Positions 54,996-64,000 of a stretch of DNA of 64,000 nt are shown here, piece by piece. The translations under genes and the position numbers were made by a program. Source of the DNA: Lottia gigantea (lineage: Eukaryota > Mollusca > Gastropoda > Lottiidae); the NCBI RefSeq assembly GCF_000327385.1, contig NW_008710049.1, positions 965,396 to 1,029,395 on the forward strand, given 5' to 3'. The notes beneath the pieces are model-generated. The model was not told the origin of the DNA, searched no databases, and saw nothing but the letters and a program-made list of their open reading frames with translations. The stretch's first letter is position 1, and each line of letters opens with the position of its first letter.

Positions 54996-55733
54996 TTAAG
55001 ATAAACTTTTGAAATAGTTTTGGTGTTAATAAATAAACAGCAGGATATTTTCTACTTTTTCTACATTTCTCTAGGTTTTGGTGTATTTTTTTACCAACGA
55101 AAATAATCATAATACCCCTTTTAAGATAGTTGAAAGTCAACGTCGGTGCTTATCTTCAAGTTAAATTATTTGGTTCAATATAATCAGTAAAAAGGTGTAC
55201 CCAAGCCGGCACTAAAACATAATACTACCAAGGATAACCTCCCCACCCTTTGAGCCATGATAAAACGAGTTTCTCCCCGACAAAATTGTCGAAAAGTGAA
55301 TTAAATCGGTCAGGTAAATAAGTAATAAATATCTAACATTCTTATGCAGGTGATTTGTGTGGGAGTAAAAAAAACGTCATTGACATGAGCAGGGACACAA
55401 GCGAATTTTTTGGGCTGGATGTCCCAAGCATAACATTATATGTTTGTATTTATTTGTGCGTGCCTCCTTGGTCCATTTGTTACATGTTCCTGGAAAGGAA
55501 TAGTGGAATATTTTTTATTTTGATTTTTTTTTTTTTGATTTCAAGTTTTATTGACCCAGACAGAAAAATGACAGTATCAAGGATGGGTGCCCTGACTTCC
55601 TGCCTTACAATAAGTACAAAAACAATCACACACCATTCTCTCAGTAGCATCCTCTTGTCACTTAATAGGCCACCAAGTCCGTTTTTTTTTCGGAGGGGGG
55701 GGGGGATTGTCTGAGATTATTGTTTTATTGAAT

Positions 55734-56939
55734 TTATTGTTTTTCGAACAAATCGGCTACCACAAGCCACCTTTCCTTGAATTGATCAAGAAAATCAGTA
55801 TAGATATGTTTCTCAATATTGTAGTAGTTTTGAATGACTATTTTGATATTACTTAATAATAGTTTTTTACCATCTTTGTGAGTCTGAAGATTGTGGTTTT
55901 TAACCAATGCATATATCATATTACTAGTGTCATACTTAGGTCCTGATATACCAAAGAGAATATCTTCACAGTTAATGCTCAATTCAATATTTATTGAATC
56001 ATAAATCCATTTTTGAATTTCTTTACATTGTGAAAAGACCTTCTGGCAACTAAAAAATAAGTGTTGTATGTTTTGTTGTTCACTATGATCTCTGCAGAAG
56101 CTGCAATATGGATCATTTTGTGTAAACGTTTATTTGTAGCTATAATTCTATGCAATATTTTATACTGCAGCCATCTTATTTTTGTATCTACTGTGCATTT
56201 AAAATAAATATTATACAAATTGTTGAAATCGCTGTAATTTTTATTTAATTCCAAGCACCATTTTTCAACTGCTTTCATATTATTTCTTAATGACGCTACA
56301 AATTTGTCGTATATACTTTTTGATCCCTTCTTATCTTTAGTTAAGGCAGCAAGTGGAGGTGGTTGGCTTGGAAAGACTGGCAACCAACAATGTGATTGTT
56401 GAGTACCTAAGACTGGGAAAGATTCTATCAGATTTTTTTTAATACCATAAAAATGAGTCACCTGAGGTATAAAATTGTATTTATCAGAAAAGTTTTTATA
56501 ATTTATAAAGTTACCGTTATCCACAAGGAGATCACAGACATTGTGGACTCAGTGGTCAAACCATTTTTTATAGAATAAATGGTCTCCATTAATTGTGATG
56601 TTAGAGTTGTGCCAAATCGGGAGACTTGTAACATGTTCTGTTGTATTAAATATTTTTTATAAAATTCGAATATTTGTATAGTACCTCTTTCCAAAATGGA
56701 TTTTTTAAGTTATTGGATAGTTTTAACGTAAATTTGTCACCGAATACAAATATATTTCGGAGATGTTGCTCAGTTGTATAATCTAGAAGGTGTGTCCATT
56801 CCGATTCTGACAAATTTATTCTTCTAATCCAAGTGAGCTTTAAGGAAGTAATAAATGATTTCACATGCAACATTTCACATCCCCCAAAAGCACTTTTTTG
56901 GATTAGTGTGTGTCTTGCTATTCTATCGGTGTTCCCCAT
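55734..56939 (-). pseudogene. LINE ORF2 C-terminal region
   Basis: WGNTDRIARHTLIQ, then WIRRINLSESEWTHLL and TKIRWLQYKILHRIIATNKR are typical post-RT strings of L1-like ORF2. The region is in at least four frame pieces. Confidence 0.7.
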
Positions 56940-57221
56940 ATGTAATTGAAAAGTAATGTTTCAAATTGTTTAATATAACATGCATCTGGAGTGGGAAGAG
57001 TGCTGAAAAGGTGGATTAATTTAGGTATGATTAAGCTTTAAATAACACAAATTTTACCCAATACGGTTAATTGACGTCTTTTCCATGTTGTAATTAAGTT
57101 TTTTATTTCTATGATTTTGTTATCAAAATTCAATTCAATCATTTCTGATAGATTTGTGCTAAATATTATACCGAGTATATTAAATCGGTTCGTCGTCCAT
57201 GATAAGTGTTGCTCTGTACAT

Positions 57222-57308
57222 ATATCAGCATTTCCAATGCTTGCACTTATCTATAGGGCATTAAACCAATGCCCTATGGATAAGTGCAAGCATTGGAAAT
57301 GCTGATAT
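57222..57308. repeat. 41-bp inverted duplication with 5-bp loop, inside the LINE
   Basis: Arms 57222-57262 and 57268-57308 are reverse complements with one mismatch (GCATTTCCAATGCTTGCAC and its complement), separated by AAACC. The left arm carries normal LINE reading; the right arm replaces the sequence expected after GLKLNIS. Confidence 0.85.
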
Positions 57309-58483
57309 TGAGTTTCAGACCTGAATATTTTGCAAATTGTTCTAATAAAGTTAACGCATGAAGAAGCGATTTCTCTGACCCATCCAGCACAATGGTTGTG
57401 TCGTCTGAATATTGTATTATTCTAGACTCTCTATGGCCAAATTTTATACCACTTATGCTTTTTGATATTCGAAACCATATTCCCAAGATTTCAACGATAT
57501 GGACTGATTGGGTCTCCTTGTCTACATCCACGGCCAATAGTGAATGTTTCTGAGACAAAGCCGTTCTGTATAACGCACAGTGTTGCATTTTTACATAATA
57601 TTTTGATCCAGTAGTTAAATTCAGACGAGGACTTCGTCCATGAATCTCCATGAAACAGAATCAAAAGCCTTAAGAAAGTCCACTACCAATAGAATTCCCT
57701 CAAGATTTTCATCTTCTGCATACTTTATCAAGTCGTATATCAGACGCGTGTTTTCTCCTATGAAACGCCCACTTAAAAAAGCCTTTTTGATTTTCATGTA
57801 TTAATTTTGATAGTAATGGTTTCATTCTATTCGTTAGGCATCCTGAAAGTATTTTATAACTAACACCTTAAATGACACCTTGTTTCTGAGTGATTGATAA
57901 TTCTCCAATCTTAAATGAGTGTTTATATGAATTGATAATGTATGTTTTGAGATCATTCCAGAAAAATTAAAAAAATTCAGTCGAAACCCATCGTTTCCCG
58001 GAGATTTATTATTTTTCATACACTTGTGTCTAATGCCTCCTTTTCACTAATTTCCCCTTTAATATTAACTGCTTCCCATTCACTCAATCGCGGTATGTTT
58101 TCACCATTTAATAGCTCATTCAGATTTACCTGTGTTAATTTGCTATCTTTATCACTATACAGTTCCTGATAAAAATGTTTAATTTCTTTCAATATTTCAT
58201 AATGATGTGTTATTATTTTACCATTTTTTTGGATAATTTTGTTAACAGTTTTATTTACTACATTTCTTTTTTCTAGAGAGCAAAAGCAAAAAAATATACT
58301 AGACCTTTCCCCATCTTCGATCCAATTTGCTCTACTTCTACTTCTAATGAGGATCCCCCTAAGTTTTTCTTTTCGGATTTCCTCTAGTTGATTTTTAGCA
58401 TCTAATAGAACATCGCGGAGTATGCTACTGTCGGAAAACGAGTGCCATTCTTTTTCTAAAAATTCAATTTCAGAGATTAACAT
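57274..58483 (-). pseudogene. LINE ORF2 reverse transcriptase region
   Basis: KNNKSPGNDGF marks the start of the RT core at 58019 and QYSDDTTIVLDGSEKSLL its catalytic YxDD box. The palm between them is split into several frames. The upstream part (58483-58016) is the endonuclease-RT linker. Confidence 0.75.
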
Positions 58484-58579
58484 GTTTTCATCCGCTTTGC
58501 TTTTTTAGATTTTTGAATACAGTAGTGGATAGTCATACCTCTAATTTCTAAAAGAACAACATCAATAATTGAGCATCAT

Positions 58580-59156
58580 CTACAGTAAAAACAAGGGGGT
58601 TGTCGCTAGAGGGATCAATGTATCTATCAATCGTAGTTTGAATGCATGTTTTGACTTTACTAACTTAAGTTTGATCCCACAGTAACGTGTTATTAAATTT
58701 CCAAAATCCACGACCTTGTTCAAAGGAGTTGAGTTTAATTCAAGTTCTACAACGGAGTGGTCAGTTCTGTAGCCAGCAGAAATCCCAACTTTATCTACCA
58801 TACCCATTAATTCTTCATTAATTAACATAAAGTCTAATTGAGCTTTTTTTGGTAGGATTAGTACACGACCAAGTGTAGCAATTTTTGTCCGGATTTAGTG
58901 TTTTAAAGGGATCTACTAAGCCCAATGTTGATTTCATTTCCAAAACATTTTTTCTAGACCTAGGATTATTTACGTGCTTATAATTATAAAGGTCAAGATT
59001 TGCATCTTGAACTAAGTTCCAGTCGCCAAGCAATATGTTACAGTCTGCATCTAACTCTATAAGTAAGTTTTGTACTTCTTTGAAGAATTCTGGTGTGTCA
59101 TTATTGGGACCATAGATATTAATAAAGCAAAGGAATAGTGGAATCTTGTTAGACAT
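58580..59156 (-). pseudogene. LINE ORF2 endonuclease domain
   Basis: FINIYGPNNDTPEFF, ILLGDWNLVQD and, in the next frame, GYRTDHSVVELEL are AP-endonuclease motifs of L1/Tx1 LINEs. The first about 90 residues of the domain are not recognisable, and a frame change falls near 58825. Confidence 0.7.
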
Positions 59157-59384
59157 AATGTTTAGAAATGTAGTGAACTATTCATTTACAAGTGCTGGTT
59201 AGGTTAATAATGTTAGTTTTAACAATGATAATAAATTTGTCTTTGTAGTACGCACAATCGATGATAAAATTTGAATAGATGGCTTTGTTCTTCGCACAAA
59301 AGTAAACCCTCGGCCTTAGTTAGTCGAAGTTCAATGGGAGAAAGTTTACGGTCTGACCTAAATTCGGAATACTTCCCCCCGCAA

Positions 59385-60107
59385 TTATTTTAAATGGGAG
59401 ATCCATTTAGCAAAGATACTTCCGGCAGTGGGGGCTGTCCAGTGGACATGATCCGAGTTTACTTCTCCAGTGAATCTTGGAACAGCAGCAGCAAATGGAG
59501 AAGGCTTGTGACAGATGAGATGGTTATATCTTCTGAGATTGTCGGTTTCATAGGGTTCAACTCTGGTCAGGGCAGATGAAATTAGTATTTTGGTGGTAAA
59601 AATGGTGGTAGTAGGAGATTTGGTTGTCTAGGTTGACAAGTTCTAAGATCTTTTTATAAATTGATTCTTTTCTGTTACTGATACCTACATGGAAAAGTAC
59701 TTTCTTTGGAATGTTGGTAGGTTCTGTTTTGTGCAAGATAGGGGCGATACGAGCTCCAGGAAAAGACTCAGCTTGGGTTCAGGAATGCGAGAGATATTGG
59801 ATGAACCAATGATGAGGGTTGGCTTCAGAATCTCGAGTAAATACCAGTCGGATTTACGGTCCTTGTGCTCGTTTTGATGTGGTTTGTTGGTCTGAGTTTT
59901 TCTTGTATTGGTTTCTAGACTGAGACGGCGACGGATTCTGGTTTGGCGTTGGGGAGTATCTGGGTTGGATTTAGAAATGGAAGGTACTGCTGGGGGTATG
60001 GGTGGTAATAGCTTTCCATAATTAGTGGTGTGATGGGAGAGGTAACTGTATTCTGTCACAGATATGATATACATAACCCAGAAATAAAAATCACAAAATA
60101 GATGCAC
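59385..60107 (-). pseudogene. LINE ORF1, esterase (SGNH-like) type
   Basis: Reads a basic Ser/Thr-rich stretch (TPQRQTRIRRRLSLETNTRK), then KPTLIIGSSNISRIP, which matches the GDSN block of SGNH-like proteins encoded by some LINEs with the usual Gly-Asp-Ser altered to Gly-Ser-Ser. The C-terminal end (NSDHVHWTAPTAGSIFAKW) is in another frame, so the ORF is broken. It lies directly upstream of ORF2 in the sense direction. Confidence 0.5.
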
Positions 60108-60189
60108 ATGAGAGTTTTATAATAAAACAATACGTGTATGGAAAAAATATTTAATATTACATTGATTTAGAGTGCCTCATTGGTAAATT

Positions 60190-60385
60190 TTATCGATTTA
60201 TAATTTCAGTGCAATAAATAATATATTATTATAATTTTATTGTTTTGTAGGTCTTTGGACTACGAGTATGAATTTCCATTTTAACATATTAACCTTAACA
60301 TTCATGAACATTGCTTTAACCCTGTGTCAGTGCCTTCTGTTGGATAGTAACTTGTTACCTTCAACCACCCTAATCTGTTACTCAA
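60190..60385 (+). repeat. Penelope-like 3' tail, second copy (empty site)
   Basis: Near-identical to 28018-28030 plus 28381-28555 (GGTCTTTGGACTAC, CCATTTTAACATATTAACCT, CCTGTGTCAGTGCCTTCTG), without the pearl-like insertion. Confidence 0.7.
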
Positions 60386-60389
60386 GCCT

Positions 60390-62150
60390 TATTAAAAAAT
60401 TCTTCTTTGGGTGCAACTAAGAATTTGATCTATTGATTTGAATGACAAATCAGAACTTAAGTCATATTCAATCTGTCGGTCTTCTAACTATTTTACACAT
60501 CCATTTTTCAAAAGATCAGCCGACTTGTTAGATCATACAACATGCATGGTTTGACAATTTTTGAAGAACTGATTGAGTGGTATCCATGTTTGGGGATTTC
60601 ATTGCTTACACCTTCTGAAGTGAGAAAAAATATTGAATTATCTCATCGATTTAAAAGTATTTATGACTCAGCCCTGGACAATGTAATGTTTCTAATGTTT
60701 TTAGTATATTGTATTGTTAAGCATAACATCGATATGATCATTGTTTTTCCTGTAGAGTACTTACAAAATTTGGGTTATCAAATTTAGAATTCAACACATT
60801 AGTATGTAAAATGCCATGGAACTGGAATTTACCATTTGTCTTTTGTTTAAAAGATAACCCAATACAAACATCTCCTTATTTATGCTTCACCTTTACATTT
60901 TCGAATATTATGCAGTCTGGTGATTGAACTCAAACCATTAGTTTGACCATTTTAAATTTTATAAGGGTTGAAAATTTGCAATGACATTTTTTCATTTTAC
61001 AAGTACGCCAACATGTAAATATAAATTGTCACTTTATGTCCAGTTAATCAATTTTTGTTGTCTAGTAAGTGCTTATTCATCTGTTTGCCATTATGTGTCA
61101 TTATGTAGTCACATTTAAAATTTTATCAAAATTATTTAAATGAGATATGGAATATTTCATTTTATTCTGTCTCTGGAAGCTTGTACAGGAGGAAAATACC
61201 TAGACAAGGTAGGGTGTGAGAGATGATGTTAAAAAGCTAAACAGAAACTAGAACTTGCAAAATTCTATAACTGAAAACCCAAGCAAAATTGATCCAAAAT
61301 TGCACCTTCTAGAGTCAATTATCCACTTTTTGCACATTTTCAACCTGCCACTATATTCTTTGCAAAAATGTTCCAATTTATATTCATTAGTTAAAAAATC
61401 AAATATGCAGATCCAATGCATTGCTAATGTTGCTGTAACTATTACAGTTTCTGCAGAGTACTTGACACAAACTCATATTTTTTTTGAAAGTACGAAAACA
61501 AAACAGGAACGTCCTGCAATAATAATTCTAAAAAGTGTCAACTAAAAAGTGATACCATTTTGTGTAATTTTTGTGTAATAAAAGACAGACTGTGTGTGTG
61601 TATAATATTATCTTTTAAAACAATGATTTATTTTAACTACCCATGACAGTTTTGTTAAATTTCGGTCATGTAAAGTCTGTTAGTTTGAAATTAGACTGAT
61701 AAAAACTGCTACTAAGTAGGGATTTAGGCTTTGAGTGTAGGACATACACATAAGTAATCAGTCAGATTGAATGAATTTCACAGGCTCCTCCTCTTTCAAT
61801 ACATCACAGAACTGTCACTATAAATACATATTATCCACATATAGCCTATAAGTGCATTTTCATTGGTTATTAAGTGGCACAATATGCTGTGATTAAAAAC
61901 TATACAGTGGAATATATTTGATGGTGCAACTCTACAACGTAAGTCTTAAAGAACTGTTGTGTTGAATGTTTTTGATAAATACAAAGATGAAAATTAATTT
62001 TCATAAGAAATTTTGAGTAATACGAAAAATAAACAGAAATATTTTAACAGTGACAATATTTTGCTATTTAACTTAGACAATGACATTAATATGTATCAGG
62101 AGTATTATGGAAAGTCAATATTGAATAAATACGTTTGTTATGAACAGTTT
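60390..62150. other. Intergenic stretch with nothing recognised
   Basis: Two frames of 80-96 codons (60542, 61255) show no family motif. Confidence 0.4.
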
Positions 62151-62159
62151 TCATGTCTA

Positions 62160-62440
62160 GTGGAAGGGTTGAAACTTGAAAGGCCACATCCCAGAAAGAA
62201 AACGAAATGCATCCCAAGATGCCAACAAGACGCATATTATCAAGGTATCCCAAGCATATCTGGAGGAGGCTACAACAGAATTTTTTAACAAGAATGACGT
62301 GCCGCCCCAATGCCAGAATATAATCCAACGGATTATGCCATTTGGGATTCTCTGATGGGATAGATGTACCAGGGTCTGCAGGACAAACTGACTGAAAAGG
62401 AATTGAAAGCCAGGAGAGTCTCTTCTTGTTAATAAGACAA
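62160..62440 (+). pseudogene. Mariner-like transposase, C-terminal fragment
   Basis: YLEEATTEFFNKNDVPP, then after a frame change PEYNPTDYAIWDSL, which is the mariner D-box region (PxxxPxDYxxW), and YQGLQDKLTEKELKAR. An in-frame TAG follows WDSLMG. No intact ends were found. Inactive fragment. Confidence 0.6.
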
Positions 62441-62471
62441 AAATAAGATGTTAATTTCAAGATATCTGTAA

Positions 62472-63196
62472 TTTTTATACGCCCACATTATAATGTGGTC
62501 GTATATTGTCATCGCCTTTGTCGGTCCGTCCACAATTGGCTTGTGAACGCAATAGAGGCGACAGTTTTTATCCGATTTTAATGAAATTTGGTGTGATCAT
62601 TTATATTCATGAGATCTTGGTCAAGTTCGAATTTGAAGATTTTTAGATGAATGGTTTTTGATTTATTGCCCTTGACATCGACAAAAAGCAATAAAATTTG
62701 TTTGTGAACACAATAGAGACTACAGTTTTCATTTGATTTAAAAAAAATTTGGTCTGATAATTAATAATGATGAGATCTTGGACAAGTTCGAACTTGCCAA
62801 GATTTCGATGAACGTTTTTTAGTTATTGCCCTTGACTTAGGAAAAACACGTCATGATTTGTTTGTGAACACAAAAGAGACTACAATTTTTATCTGATTTA
62901 AATAACATTTTGGTGTGATCATTTATAATGATGAGATCTTGGACAAGTTCAAATTTGACGATTTTTCGATCAACAGAATTTGAGTTATTGCCCTTGACTT
63001 AGTAAAAACGCATCAAAATTTGTTGGCTTGTGAAGGCGATAGAGGTGACAGTTTATGTCAAAATTTTATTAAATTTTGTGTGTTTGTTTAAATGAAAAAT
63101 ATCTTGCACAAATTAGATTTTTGATACAATTTGAGGCAGATTGGTGACCGCCGTTGATATACTGAAAATGTATCAGGGAAGTGGGCGTATCTTTCT
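62472..63196 (-). mobile_element. Pearl-like element, copy 11
   Basis: TTTTTATACGCCCACATTAT at the left and GTGGGCGTATCTTTC at the right. About four core units with TGAAATTTGGTGTGATCATT and GAGATCTTGG, CAAGTTCGAA, the same type as copy 4. Confidence 0.6.
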
Positions 63197-63282
63197 AGGC
63201 ATCCACTTGTTATTTATTGAAATGAAAGGAAAAGCGCTCTTGGGACATGACATTAATGTAAAAAAAAGTATTAATACACTAA

Positions 63283-63493
63283 GGGCCGTATGCAGCGCTC
63301 TTACTTTGACTAAAGTTGAACTTTGGCTAAAGTCGAACTTTACAAAGTTAGGATAAAGGCTTTCATTTTCTACATTCGATAGTCAAATTTAAGCACGACT
63401 TTCGTAAAAATCGACCGGTGCATACCTAAAGTTCGACTTAAGTCTGACTTTAATCAAAGTTTAGGTAAAGTACGAGCGCTGCATATGGCCCTT
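63283..63493. mobile_element. 211-bp MITE, Harbinger-like
   Basis: GGGCCGTATGCAGCGCTC at the left and GAGCGCTGCATATGGCCC at the right are inverted with one mismatch, flanked by TAA/TTAA. The interior is full of AAAGTTCGACTT and AAGTCGAACTTT, itself palindromic. Confidence 0.7.
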
Positions 63494-64000
63494 AATTTCT
63501 AGTTACATACCTCGTAAGTAAAAAATATTATTTTATTTCTATTTAATTATCTCGCAATTAGAAATTAATACATTTAATTTTTAGTTGATCATCTCGTATT
63601 AAAAGAAATGTCCACTACTGTCACCCCCTTGTCCTAGGTAGGTAGGTAGGTAGTTGTTGGTAGTCGTGGTAGTTGGTAGTTGGATTGGTTCAAATTGGAT
63701 GATTCTGTGTTGTTGGTTTGGTTGTTGATTCTTCGTTAGATCTGGTAGGGTCGAATGACATGGCGGTGAAACTCGGACCTGGATGGTGTGGCGTGAGTTA
63801 CTCGACCTCCTTCATTCTTCCAAACTCATGGTATTTCTTGTCGAATGGTAGTCGTTGGTTTGGTTAGATTATATAATAACTGTTGGATCACCCCCTTGTC
63901 CTACTGGTATCCTCCATTATATACTGTCATCTACCATCATTTGCTGTCCCCCACAACCATCTAATGTCATCCCCCATAATTTACCGTCATCTCCTGTTAT
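63494..64000. other. Right edge: short direct repeats, unresolved
   Basis: TCACCCCCTTGTCCTA occurs at about 63620 and about 63887. A TAGG run follows the first, and CATCTACTGTCAT-like words recur after the second. This may be the edge of an element or satellite cut by the window. Confidence 0.3.

Larger units (their letters stand above)
55524..60107 (-). mobile_element. Degenerate L1/Tx1-type LINE with esterase-like ORF1
   Basis: Minus-strand LINE. From its 5' side: an ORF1-like region (60107-59385), endonuclease pieces (59156-58580), a linker (58483-58016), reverse transcriptase pieces (58019-57274) and C-terminal pieces (56939-55734). A 3' UTR follows with AATAAA (55552-55547, minus) and an A-tract of about 13 (55536-55524). 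The 3' end is thus complete. The coding region has many frame changes, so it is inactive. Motifs are listed under the parts. Confidence 0.75.

Noticed and set aside
55355-55714. 119-codon plus-strand frame
   Set aside because: It covers the LINE 3' UTR and A-tract in antisense.
1-64000. tRNA or rRNA genes
   Set aside because: No cloverleaf with a convincing GGTTCRA-type arm and no rRNA stretch was found by eye.

Overview
The window looks like nuclear DNA of a lophotrochozoan animal, most likely a mollusc. It is AT-rich, with spliced genes using GT-AG introns, very long introns, and heavy loads of short dispersed elements that start and end in TATACGCCCAC/GTGGGCGTATA with tandem-repeat cores. 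That element style is familiar from bivalves and gastropods. The species is not determined, and all family names rest on motif recognition by eye.

Three host genes can be supported. (1) At the left edge on the minus strand is the 5' part of an ankyrin-repeat gene: a first coding exon (919-1913) and an ankyrin exon (451-592), running off the window. (2) A complete L-xylulose reductase / dicarbonyl reductase gene (DCXR-like, short-chain dehydrogenase) lies on the plus strand in six exons between 4814 and 50375. Its 243 codons carry the catalytic N107-S136-Y149-K153 set at the same residue numbers as the human enzyme. (3) Inside DCXR intron 4 (8436-48813, 40.4 kb), on the opposite strand, is a complete four-exon gene (25303 down to 14980, 346 codons) for a membrane-anchored FkbM-family methyltransferase.

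The rest is mainly repeats. A DNA transposon (41351-43690) has near-perfect terminal inverted repeats and a 4-bp target duplication. Between its ends lie a transposase-like remnant and an F-box/leucine-rich-repeat coding exon, with a 50-N assembly gap between the two. This is the most unusual item in the window. Other mobile DNA includes a LINE of L1/Tx1 type with an esterase-like first ORF (55524-60107), a second LINE tail (44868-45236), Penelope-like remnants (20567-20830, 27425-28555), a mariner fragment (62160-62440), a short broken Gypsy LTR fossil (9817-11626), eleven copies or parts of the CGCCCAC-ended 'pearl-like' family, a foldback pair (5358-6045 and 45250-46042), and several hairpin elements and MITEs. 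Minisatellites with periods of 21, 25, 42, 45, 51 and 78 bp are also present, two of them close to exon ends.

Layout: 1-1913 ankyrin gene; 1914-4813 intergenic; 4814-8435 DCXR exons 1-4; 8436-48813 intron 4 with the nested FkbM gene and most repeats; 48814-50375 DCXR exons 5-6; 50376-64000 intergenic, containing the palindrome array, pearl-like copies, the LINE and further MITEs. Several insertions lie inside other repeats (Gypsy in a minisatellite, Harbinger-like MITE in a satellite, pearl-like in a Penelope tail, a 181-bp element in a pearl-like copy), so part of the insertion order can be read directly.
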